DNA of 12,508 nucleotides, from positions 1 through 12,508 of the forward strand of contig CALGFI010000127.1 in NCBI GenBank assembly GCA_937881155.1, written 5' to 3'. The position numbers and the translations under genes are program-made. This stretch comes from an uncultured bacterium. Its GTDB lineage: Bacteria > Actinomycetota > UBA4738 > HRBIN12. Positions 6,265-12,508 of this stretch are shown here, piece after piece. Each line of letters begins with the position of its first letter. Position 1 is the stretch's first letter. The notes under the pieces were generated by a model that worked only from the letters and a program-made list of their open reading frames with translations, did not search any database and was not told where the DNA came from.

Positions 6265-7914
6265 TCAGAACCTGGGCGTCTCCGTGTACTCGCCGAAGAC
6301 GCCATTCAGCGTCTCGACGACCTCTCCCTCGGTGCAAAGTGCCCTGGCGCAGTCGACGAGCGGCTCGACCAGGTTCGAATCCTCCGTCGCCGCCAGGCCG
6401 CGCAGCCGGTCGAGCGCCGCCGCGGCGGCGTCGCCGTCCCGCCTGGAGCGGAGCTCCGTCACCCGGTCGATCTGCGCGCGCTCGATCTCGGGCGGGATCT
6501 CCAGGGTCTCGATCGGCTCATCCGGCTCGACGAAGTCCGTGACGCCCACCTTGATCAGGTCGCCTCGCTCGTATCGCTCCTGCTCGCGGAACGCCGACTC
6601 CGCGATCTCCTGTTGGAAGTGCCCGCGGTCGATCCCCGCGAGCACGCCGTCGAGCATCGATCCGTTCCCCATGGCCAGGATCCGCGCGAACTCGGCCTCC
6701 GCGAGTCCCTCCATCCGGTTCGTCAGCGACTCGAGGAAGTACGAGCCGCCGAGCGGGTCGATCACGTTCGGGATGCCGGTCTCGTGGGCGAGGATCTGCT
6801 GCGTCCGCAGCGCGAGCTTCGCCGCTTCCTCGGTCGGGAGCGCGAGCACCTCGTCGAGGGCGTTCGTGTGCAGCGACTGGGTCCCCCCGAGCACCGCGGC
6901 CAGCGCCTCGATCGCGGTCCGGACGACGTTGTTCATCGGCTGCTGCGCGGTGAGCGACACGCCGGCCGTCTGTGTGTGGAACCGCAGGCGTATCGCGCTT
7001 GGATCCGTTGCGCCGTACCGCTCTTTCAGCCACCGAGCCCAGATGCGCCGCGCGGCCCGGTACTTGGCGATCTCCTCGAACACGTCGATGTGAGCGTTGA
7101 AGAAGAACGACAGGCCCGGCGCGAACCGGTTGACGTCGAGGCCACGCTGCCGACCGAGCTCGACGTACGCGAACCCGTCGGCGAGCGTGTAGGCGAGCTC
7201 CTGCCACGCGTTCGCCCCCGCCTCGCGGATGTGGTACCCGGAGACGCTCAGCGGGTGGAACTTGGGGACGTGCTCGAGGCAGAACTCCATCAGGTCGCCG
7301 ATGAGGCGCAGGTGGGGGCGCGGCGGAAAGATCCACTCCTTCTGGGCGATGTACTCCTTGAGGATGTCGGTCTGGAGCGTTCCGTCCAGCCGCTCCCACG
7401 GCACGCCCTGACGTTCGGCCGCTGCGAGGAAGTACGCGAAGACGATCACCGCCGGTCCGCTGATCGTCATCGACGTCGTGATGTCGCCGAGGGGGATGCC
7501 TGCGAAGAGCTCGGCGAAGTCCTCGACGCTGTCCGTCGCCACTCCGCAACGCCCCACCTCGCCCTCTGAGCGGGGGTCGTCCGAGTCACGACCCATCAAC
7601 GTGGGCATGTCGAACGCGACCGACAGTCCGCCCTGCCCGCGATCGAGCAGGAACCGGTAGCGCGCGTTCGTCTCGGCGGCCGTCCCGAACCCCGCGAACT
7701 GGCGCATCGTCCACAACCGGCCGCGATACATCGTCGGGTAGACGCCGCGCGTGAACGGAAACTCGCCGGGACGGCCGAGCTGCGTCTGCGGGTCGAAACC
7801 CTCCAGATGCTCGGCGGTGTACACCGTTTCGACCGGCTCGCCGGAGAGGGTCAGGCGCTCGCGCTCGTCGTCGTTCGTGTCACTCGCACGGCGCCGCTCG
7901 CGTTGCTCGACCAT
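6265..7914 (-). CDS. icmA: Acyl-CoA mutase large subunit, B12-dependent, isobutyryl-CoA mutase-like (methylmalonyl-CoA mutase family)
   Basis: The 549-residue protein is the substrate-binding TIM-barrel subunit of coenzyme-B12 acyl-CoA mutases: PFTRGVYPTMYRGRLWTMRQ, GLSVAFDMPTLMG, TLQTDILKEY, SVSGYHIREAG, RFHTQTAGVSLTAQQP and GGTQSLHTNALDE are all present. It lacks the C-terminal cobalamin-binding domain, so a separate small subunit must exist elsewhere. With a constant offset of 16 from Propionibacterium MCM numbering, Tyr89 is Phe73, Arg207 is Gln191 and His244 is His228. The Phe/Gln pair is that of isobutyryl-CoA mutase; Tyr/Arg would indicate methylmalonyl-CoA. The reaction is therefore probably isobutyryl-CoA to n-butyryl-CoA isomerisation, though family members of this type are often labelled methylmalonyl-CoA mutase. 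The start is the ATG with AGAGG eight bases upstream. It lies 18 nt downstream of meaB, in one operon. Confidence 0.85.
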   Translation of the reverse strand: MVEQRERRRASDTNDDERERLTLSGEPVETVYTAEHLEGFDPQTQLGRPGEFPFTRGVYPTMYRGRLWTMRQFAGFGTAAETNARYRFLLDRGQGGLSVAFDMPTLMGRDSDDPRSEGEVGRCGVATDSVEDFAELFAGIPLGDITTSMTISGPAVIVFAYFLAAAERQGVPWERLDGTLQTDILKEYIAQKEWIFPPRPHLRLIGDLMEFCLEHVPKFHPLSVSGYHIREAGANAWQELAYTLADGFAYVELGRQRGLDVNRFAPGLSFFFNAHIDVFEEIAKYRAARRIWARWLKERYGATDPSAIRLRFHTQTAGVSLTAQQPMNNVVRTAIEALAAVLGGTQSLHTNALDEVLALPTEEAAKLALRTQQILAHETGIPNVIDPLGGSYFLESLTNRMEGLAEAEFARILAMGNGSMLDGVLAGIDRGHFQQEIAESAFREQERYERGDLIKVGVTDFVEPDEPIETLEIPPEIERAQIDRVTELRSRRDGDAAAAALDRLRGLAATEDSNLVEPLVDCARALCTEGEVVETLNGVFGEYTETPRF

Positions 7915-7932
7915 CTCCCGGCCTCTTCCCGA

Positions 7933-8865
7933 TCAGCGTTCGGACGGAACCCTCTCGGCCAGGATAGCCGCGGCGCGATACGGATCGACCCGCCGTTCGG
8001 CAAGGTCGTTCGCCAGCGCGACGTCCGACGCGAGGAGCTCGCGCGCGCCGGCACGGAGCCGTTCCGCGGTGAGCGTTTCGACCTCGCGGAGGAGACGAGC
8101 CCGACGCGTCTTATCGAGCTCGCCCGAGGTCTCGAGGTACGTTCGGTGTTCCTCGATCGCGTCCCACAGCTCGCCGATGCCGTCCGCCTCCGTTGATGAG
8201 GTCTTCACGATCGGCGGAGTCCACGGCGTCTCGGCGCCCATGTGGATCATCTGACGGAGGTCTCGCATCGCCGCCTCCACGCCCTCGCGGTCGGACTTGT
8301 TCACCACGAACACGTCGGCGATCTCGAGGATGCCAGCCTTCGCCACCTGCACCTGGTCACCCCACCCCGGCGCGACGACGACGAGCGTCGTGTCGGTCGC
8401 CGCGGCGACGTCGACCTCCGCCTGCCCGACGCCGACCGTCTCGACCAAGATTCGATCCCGACCGGCCGCGTCGAGGATGCGAACGGCCTCGGGCGCGGCG
8501 AGCGCCATGCCGCCGAGGTGCCCGCGCGTGGCCATCGAGCGGATGAACACGGCGGGATCGGTCGCGTGTGCCTGCATCCGGACGCGGTCGCCGAGGAGCG
8601 CGCCTCCGGTGAACGGCGACGTCGGGTCGATCGCCAGGACCGCGACGGTCTGGTCTCGACGACGTGCCTCGTGGACGAGCTGGCCGGCGAGCGTGGACTT
8701 CCCCACGCCCGGCGAACCGGTGAGGCCGATCGTCCACGCGTGACCGGTGTGCGGAAAGAGTCCCTTTGAGAGCTCCTCGAGCCCCTCGGCTCCGTCCTCG
8801 ACCATCGAGATGGCCCGCGCGATCGAACGCGGATCGCCGCTCAGCACGCCGGCGACGAGGTCCAC
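7933..8865 (-). CDS. meaB: MeaB/ArgK-type G-protein chaperone of B12-dependent mutase
   Basis: The 310-residue P-loop GTPase shows Walker A GSPGVGKST (50-58), LAIDPTSPFTGGALLGDRVRM (78-97 region), the switch segment ETVGVGQAEVDV (142-153), and NKSD (189-192) for guanine recognition, followed by the helical C-terminal arm used for dimer formation. MeaB proteins use GTP hydrolysis to gate cobalamin loading and to protect or rescue acyl-CoA mutases; older databases call them ArgK or lysine/arginine/ornithine transport ATPases, which is not supported by function. The mutase large subunit gene follows after 18 nt on the same strand, so the partner is clear from context. The start is GTG 8865; no ribosome binding site is seen, and a -10-like TACGCT six bases upstream suggests a leaderless message. 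Length is typical for the family. Confidence 0.95.
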   Translation of the reverse strand: MDLVAGVLSGDPRSIARAISMVEDGAEGLEELSKGLFPHTGHAWTIGLTGSPGVGKSTLAGQLVHEARRRDQTVAVLAIDPTSPFTGGALLGDRVRMQAHATDPAVFIRSMATRGHLGGMALAAPEAVRILDAAGRDRILVETVGVGQAEVDVAAATDTTLVVVAPGWGDQVQVAKAGILEIADVFVVNKSDREGVEAAMRDLRQMIHMGAETPWTPPIVKTSSTEADGIGELWDAIEEHRTYLETSGELDKTRRARLLREVETLTAERLRAGARELLASDVALANDLAERRVDPYRAAAILAERVPSER

Positions 8866-8877
8866 GCCGGAAGCGTA
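8866..8877 (-). promoter_or_regulatory. Putative leaderless -10 box of meaB
   Basis: On the minus strand TACGCT (8877-8872) fits TANNNT and ends six bases before GTG 8865. No clear -35 was found. The whole gap to the divergent oxidoreductase start is only 32 bp. Confidence 0.4.
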
Positions 8878-8897
8878 CCCGCAGCCCGTCGACCGAC

Positions 8898-10886
8898 GTG
8901 ACCGAACTGCTGCCGGTTGACGTGGTGGAGCGCCCGCGCGGACGATGCGCTCCGGTGAGGCTCAGCAGTGGTCAACGACGGACGCTCGACGCGATCTGCG
9001 ACACGTTCGCGCCGCCGTTGGACGGACGGCCGTCCGCGTCGGAGCTCGGCGTTCCGGAGACGCTCATCGAGGCGGCCGACGCGAACCTGAGTCCGAGTGA
9101 ACGGACGCAGCTCCGCCTGCTGCTCTCGGTGTGGGAGTGGCAACGCGGCCGGCGGTTCACGTCGCTCTCGTTGCCGGAGCGCGAACGCGTGCTCCGTTCG
9201 TGGTGCGACAGCCGCATCCCGGCGCGACGGGCGGCGTTCCAGTCGCTCCGCAAATCGATTCTCGCCCTGTACCACATGCTGCCCGCACCAGACGGCGGTC
9301 CGAACCCGGTGACCACGCGGTTCGGCTACCCGGGGCCGCGACGCCCGGCCGGGGATGCGCCTCGAAGACGGTCGATCGTCCCGCTTCCCGTCGAGCGCGA
9401 CGTCGAGCTCGAGTGTGACGTGTCGGTCGTGGGCTCAGGCGCCGGCGGCGGGACCGCCGCCGGTGTCCTCGCCGCCGCGGGCCTCGACGTCATCGTCATC
9501 GAGGCCGGCGACCACTACGACGACGCCGACTTCGACGGCGACGAGCTCCGAGGCTGGATGAGGCTGTACCTGCAAGGCGGCGCGACGGCGACGCACGACC
9601 AGAGCGTGGGGATCCTGGCGGGCGCGTGTCTCGGCGGCGGAACGGTCGTCAACTACACCACGTCGTTCCGAACGCCGGAGGAGGTCCGACACGAGTGGGC
9701 GCGCAGATCCGGCGTGGCGGCGTTCGCCGGCGAGGAGTTCTCGCGGAGTCTCGACGCGGTCTGCGCTCGCCTCAGTGTCAACCTGGATCACGGCAAGGCG
9801 TCCAGCCGCGACGAGATCATGCGCCGAGGGTTGGAGTCGCTCGATTGGCACGTCGAGGCAATGCCGCGGAACGTTCTCGGGTGCACGCAGGACGTCGACT
9901 GCGGCTACTGCGGCTTCGGCTGTCGGGTGGGGGCCAAGCAGTCGACGGTCAAGACGTGGCTCGCCGACGCACATGCGGCCGGCGCCCGATTCATGGTGGG
10001 GGCGCGCGCGGAACGCGTCACGCTGGCGAACGGCGCGGCGACCGGCATCGTTGCGAGAACGCGGGACGGTCACGGCGTTACCGTGCGCTCTCGCGCGGTG
10101 GTCGCCGCTGCGGGATCGCTGCACACACCGGCGTTGTTGCGGCGGTCCGGTCTCCGCAACGCCAACATCGGCAGGCATCTGCGGCTCCATCCGGTCACGG
10201 GACTCCTCGGCGTCTTCGACGAGGAAGTCCGGCCGTGGGAGGGAACGATCCAGGCCCTCTACTCGGACCAGCTGCGCGATCTGCACGACGGCTACGGCGT
10301 CAGGTACGAGACGACGGCGCTCCATCCCGGGCTCATGGTCGGGTTCGCGCCGTGGCGTGGAGCTGCGGACCACGCGGAGTTCGTTCGCGCACTGCCGAAC
10401 GCCGGCGTCATCGGCGTCCTCCTTCGGGATCGCGGGGCGGGAGAGGTCCGTGTGCGGCGGAGCGCCGACCCCATCGCGCGATATCGATTGTCCGACTACG
10501 ACGTTGAACACGTGCGCCGTGGTGTGGACGGCGCGGCGCGGATCCTCGAGGCCGCCGGCGCTCGCCGCATCCACTCGGTCCACGCCAAGGACATCGCGTA
10601 CGAGCCGGGACGCGGCAGCCGCGAGCGGTTCCTCGCCGAGGCCGACGCGTGCGGCTGGCGGGCGGGGCAGTGCGCGTTCTACTCGTTCCACCAGATGGGA
10701 ACGGCCCGCATGGGATCGACGCCCGAATCGTCGGCCTGCCGGCCCGACGGCGAGACGTGGGACGTTCGAAACCTCACCGTCTGCGACGCTTCGACGTTCC
10801 CGAACGCGTCCGGAGTGAATCCCATGGTCACGATCGAGGCCATCTCGTACATGAACGCGAACGAGCTGGCGGCGAAGCTTCGCTAG
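8898..10886 (+). CDS. GMC-family FAD-dependent oxidoreductase
   Basis: The 662-residue protein (from GTG 8898) has an N-terminal helical region (LSSGQRRTLDAICDTFAPP, residues 22-40) like that seen in long-chain alcohol oxidases and gluconate dehydrogenase subunit 3. The FAD dinucleotide motif VVGSGAGGGTAAGVLAAAG (178-195) ends in the acidic strand VIVIEAG. A Cys-rich insert has Cys329, 335, 338 and 342 (CGYCGFGCRVGAKQST). The C-terminus carries HQMGTARMG with His598 and GVNPM with Asn641, the His/Asn catalytic pair spaced as in GMC enzymes. It probably oxidises an alcohol, perhaps a long-chain or sterol substrate; the acceptor is unknown. No signal peptide is seen. The start is uncertain: GTG 8955, just before the first conserved residue, is also possible. 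The frame is open further upstream, but that part is antisense to meaB. Confidence 0.88.
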   Translation: MTELLPVDVVERPRGRCAPVRLSSGQRRTLDAICDTFAPPLDGRPSASELGVPETLIEAADANLSPSERTQLRLLLSVWEWQRGRRFTSLSLPERERVLRSWCDSRIPARRAAFQSLRKSILALYHMLPAPDGGPNPVTTRFGYPGPRRPAGDAPRRRSIVPLPVERDVELECDVSVVGSGAGGGTAAGVLAAAGLDVIVIEAGDHYDDADFDGDELRGWMRLYLQGGATATHDQSVGILAGACLGGGTVVNYTTSFRTPEEVRHEWARRSGVAAFAGEEFSRSLDAVCARLSVNLDHGKASSRDEIMRRGLESLDWHVEAMPRNVLGCTQDVDCGYCGFGCRVGAKQSTVKTWLADAHAAGARFMVGARAERVTLANGAATGIVARTRDGHGVTVRSRAVVAAAGSLHTPALLRRSGLRNANIGRHLRLHPVTGLLGVFDEEVRPWEGTIQALYSDQLRDLHDGYGVRYETTALHPGLMVGFAPWRGAADHAEFVRALPNAGVIGVLLRDRGAGEVRVRRSADPIARYRLSDYDVEHVRRGVDGAARILEAAGARRIHSVHAKDIAYEPGRGSRERFLAEADACGWRAGQCAFYSFHQMGTARMGSTPESSACRPDGETWDVRNLTVCDASTFPNASGVNPMVTIEAISYMNANELAAKLR

Positions 10887-10899
10887 CCGCTACCGAAGC
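10877..10899. terminator. Hairpin spanning two convergent stop codons
   Basis: GCTTCG (10877-10882) and CGAAGC (10894-10899) are perfect inverted repeats with an 11-nt loop that contains both the stop of the oxidoreductase and that of the CPBP gene. Its position suits a two-way terminator, but there is no clear T tract. Confidence 0.35.
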
Positions 10900-11696
10900 G
10901 TATAGATCAGCGTCAGCCCGATGACGTTGAACACCACGTGCGCGACGATCGGCGCGACGATCGTTCCTCGCCGCTCGTACCACCACGCGAGGGCGATGCC
11001 GTTGAAGAACATCACGCCGATCAGCAGCAACGCGTCCTGCCAGTCCGCGTCGAGGAAGTGGATGAGGCCGAACCCGACCCCCGACGCGAGCAGGCCGCTC
11101 ACCAGGCCGTAGCGATCGCGCACCGCGCGGAACAGCACGCCGCGGAAGAACAGCTCCTCGCTCAGCGGCGCGATGACGATCCCGTACACGACGGTGACGA
11201 TCACCGTCGCGGTCGACGGTTCTGACGGAACCTGCTCGGGCGCCTCGACGGCCTCACCAGAGATGACCCCGAGGAGAACCGCCAGGATCACCCCCACCAC
11301 GAACACCATCGCCGGGTACAGCGCGAGACCGAACCCGATCGAGGAACGGATCTCGGCCCACCACTCGCGTCGAGCCGGGAACCCCATGATGTCGGGCCAT
11401 CCTGGCTGCGTGGCCGAGAGCCACCCGAGGAGCGTGCCGGCGATGACGATCGAGGCGACGGCGCTCGCCGACAGCACGGCGAGGTCCTCGTTCTCGATCC
11501 ATCCGAGGATCGGAATCGTCGTGATCCCTCCCAGGATGAACGCGACGACGTACACGGCGATCGCCTCCCATGGTCTCCAGGTGGCGCGCGGTCGCGACTG
11601 GAGACGCGTGACGTCTTCGTGTGTCGGATCGACGGGGAGCCGGTCGGGTCGCGGCGGCACTCGATCGAGATCCGGCCCGGGAGGTTCAGCGCTCAT
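10890..11696 (-). CDS. CPBP-family intramembrane protease-like protein
   Basis: The 268-residue membrane protein has a Pro/Arg-rich cytoplasmic N-terminus (1-43) and then several hydrophobic helices. The Abi/CAAX signature is complete: SEELFFRGVLF with Glu180, Glu181 and Arg185, FGLIHFL with His213, and AHVVFNVIG with His253 and Asn257. Members include CAAX prenyl proteases and proteins for bacteriocin self-immunity or membrane anchoring; which role applies here is not shown. The ATG at 11696 overlaps the TGA of the upstream gene (ATGA), so translation is probably coupled, and I prefer it to the much longer open frame extending to 12407, which is out of frame with the upstream gene and Arg-rich. 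The gene ends three bases from the oxidoreductase stop on the other strand. Confidence 0.88.
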   Translation of the reverse strand: MSAEPPGPDLDRVPPRPDRLPVDPTHEDVTRLQSRPRATWRPWEAIAVYVVAFILGGITTIPILGWIENEDLAVLSASAVASIVIAGTLLGWLSATQPGWPDIMGFPARREWWAEIRSSIGFGLALYPAMVFVVGVILAVLLGVISGEAVEAPEQVPSEPSTATVIVTVVYGIVIAPLSEELFFRGVLFRAVRDRYGLVSGLLASGVGFGLIHFLDADWQDALLLIGVMFFNGIALAWWYERRGTIVAPIVAHVVFNVIGLTLIYTLR

Positions 11697-12508
11697 TCCG
11701 CCTCCATCTTGCCGGTGGGCGCGAGAAGCGACACGCCCACCATTCCTCCGAGGCCGAGCCCGAAGAAGAGCCCTGCAGCGGCCGGCCCGGTGTCGTTCAC
11801 GAGATAGGCCACGATCCCGGCGACGAACGTCACGACCACGGCGTCGCGCCACGCGGGCCATCGCTGGAAGGTGGCGCGGATCGGCGGCGGCGGCCGGAGC
11901 GCGACGAACAGCGCGATGGGGAGACCGACGACGGGGATCAGCGCGGCGGGGTTGCGGGCGATGAGGTCGAACCCGGCCTCGAGACGGTCGACAAACGTGC
12001 CGATGATCCCACCGAGCCCATTCGTATCGCTCTCGAACCGCGTCACGTGCGTTTCGAACGGTGAGAACGCGTGGCTCACGAGGATCACGGCGGTCCCGAT
12101 CGCAGTGACGGCCACCGTGACGGCCGCGCCCTTGGCGATCGCCAGCCGGTCGCGCTCGCGAACCGCGACCCACAGTCCGGCCGCGGCGAACGACGTGACG
12201 GCTCCGCCGAGGTCGGCGCCGAGGAACGGTAGCCCCGCGAACAGCCCTGCGCCGCAGAGCAACGCGAATCCGGCGACCGTACCGAGACGATGTGCCACCC
12301 ACAGACAGGAGCCGACGAGCAAACCGAGAGCCACGTTCGGCAACCCGTAGAACCTCCCGCCGTCGAGCTGCGACCCGCCGAGCAGCGGCGTCAGCATCCC
12401 GGCCCATCCGGACGCCGCCTCGAGGACGAACGCGATGAGGACGGCGATGCCGATGCCGAACGGCACGAGCGTGGTCTCCGCGCGTTCGAGCGGAGAGAAC
12501 GCCATCGT
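11693..12508 (-). CDS. Polytopic membrane protein, probably C-terminal part (5' partial)
   Basis: The frame is open to the right edge. An ATG lies at 12505 with only three bases before it, so the true start may be outside the window; 271 residues are visible from the ATG or 272 in all. About seven hydrophobic segments are seen. The motif GGRFYGLPNVALGLLVG (residues 49-65 from the ATG) resembles the FYGIGNE-type signature of large uncharacterised membrane proteins of Firmicutes and Actinobacteria, in which it lies in the C-terminal half; that favours a partial gene. A loop between residues about 150 and 180 (FETHVTRFESDTNGLGG) is probably extracytoplasmic. Function is unknown. The stop overlaps the CPBP start by four bases, so the two membrane proteins may act together. 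Confidence 0.7.
   Translation of the reverse strand, partial: TMAFSPLERAETTLVPFGIGIAVLIAFVLEAASGWAGMLTPLLGGSQLDGGRFYGLPNVALGLLVGSCLWVAHRLGTVAGFALLCGAGLFAGLPFLGADLGGAVTSFAAAGLWVAVRERDRLAIAKGAAVTVAVTAIGTAVILVSHAFSPFETHVTRFESDTNGLGGIIGTFVDRLEAGFDLIARNPAALIPVVGLPIALFVALRPPPPIRATFQRWPAWRDAVVVTFVAGIVAYLVNDTGPAAAGLFFGLGLGGMVGVSLLAPTGKMEAE

Noticed and set aside
5205..6542. A 445-residue plus-strand open frame
   Set aside because: It is antisense to the permease and mutase genes; composition is that of a high-GC shadow frame.
6238..7569. A 443-residue plus-strand open frame
   Set aside because: It is antisense to the mutase, which has clear family motifs over its whole length.
8766..8897. Upstream extension of the oxidoreductase frame
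   Set aside because: It is antisense to meaB, Arg/Pro-rich, and carries no conserved motif.
9435..10691. A 418-residue minus-strand open frame
   Set aside because: It is a shadow of the GMC oxidoreductase.
11697..12407. Upstream extension of the CPBP frame
   Set aside because: It overlaps the membrane protein gene in another frame, is Arg-rich, and the ATGA start is better.

Overview
The window is a high-GC stretch of bacterial chromosome, most likely from an actinomycete-type organism (Actinomycetota, possibly uncultured). The basis is the base composition, the many GTG starts, several -10-like boxes placed 6-8 nt before a start codon (the leaderless arrangement common in Actinobacteria), and the gene families present. 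No rRNA, tRNA, CRISPR array or insertion sequence is visible. Genes fill nearly all of it.

Left part (1-2.5 kb): the 3' part of a fused aminodeoxychorismate synthase I / aminodeoxychorismate lyase gene (p-aminobenzoate for folate) overlaps a small DUF2007-like gene by 4 nt. Facing it are two very small minus-strand genes for cysteine-rich, probably zinc-binding proteins; one of them (58 aa) overlaps the DUF2007-like gene tail to tail.

Damaged patch (2.6-4.8 kb): three neighbouring genes each carry a lesion. A GNAT acetyltransferase gene is frameshifted by an exact 68-bp tandem duplication. An enoyl-CoA hydratase appears to lack about 30 internal residues in frame. An APH-type phosphotransferase is frameshifted at a run of six C. 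Either this is local gene decay or it is a poorly assembled patch.

Metal and cobalamin block (4.8-8.9 kb): a Fur-family regulator on the plus strand faces a nickel/cobalt permease on the minus strand. Upstream of the permease on its strand, but with a separate promoter between, lie meaB (G-protein chaperone of B12 mutases) and the large subunit of an acyl-CoA mutase. The mutase carries the Phe/Gln active-site pair of isobutyryl-CoA mutase instead of the Tyr/Arg pair of methylmalonyl-CoA mutase. The regulator and permease promoters share a TTGCACC-N7-AGGT element, so the block may join cobalt or nickel uptake to a B12 enzyme. The small, B12-binding subunit of the mutase is not in the window.

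Right part (8.9-12.5 kb): a GMC-type FAD oxidoreductase with a Cys-rich insert on the plus strand, then on the minus strand a CPBP-family membrane protein translationally coupled to a polytopic membrane protein that runs off the right edge.
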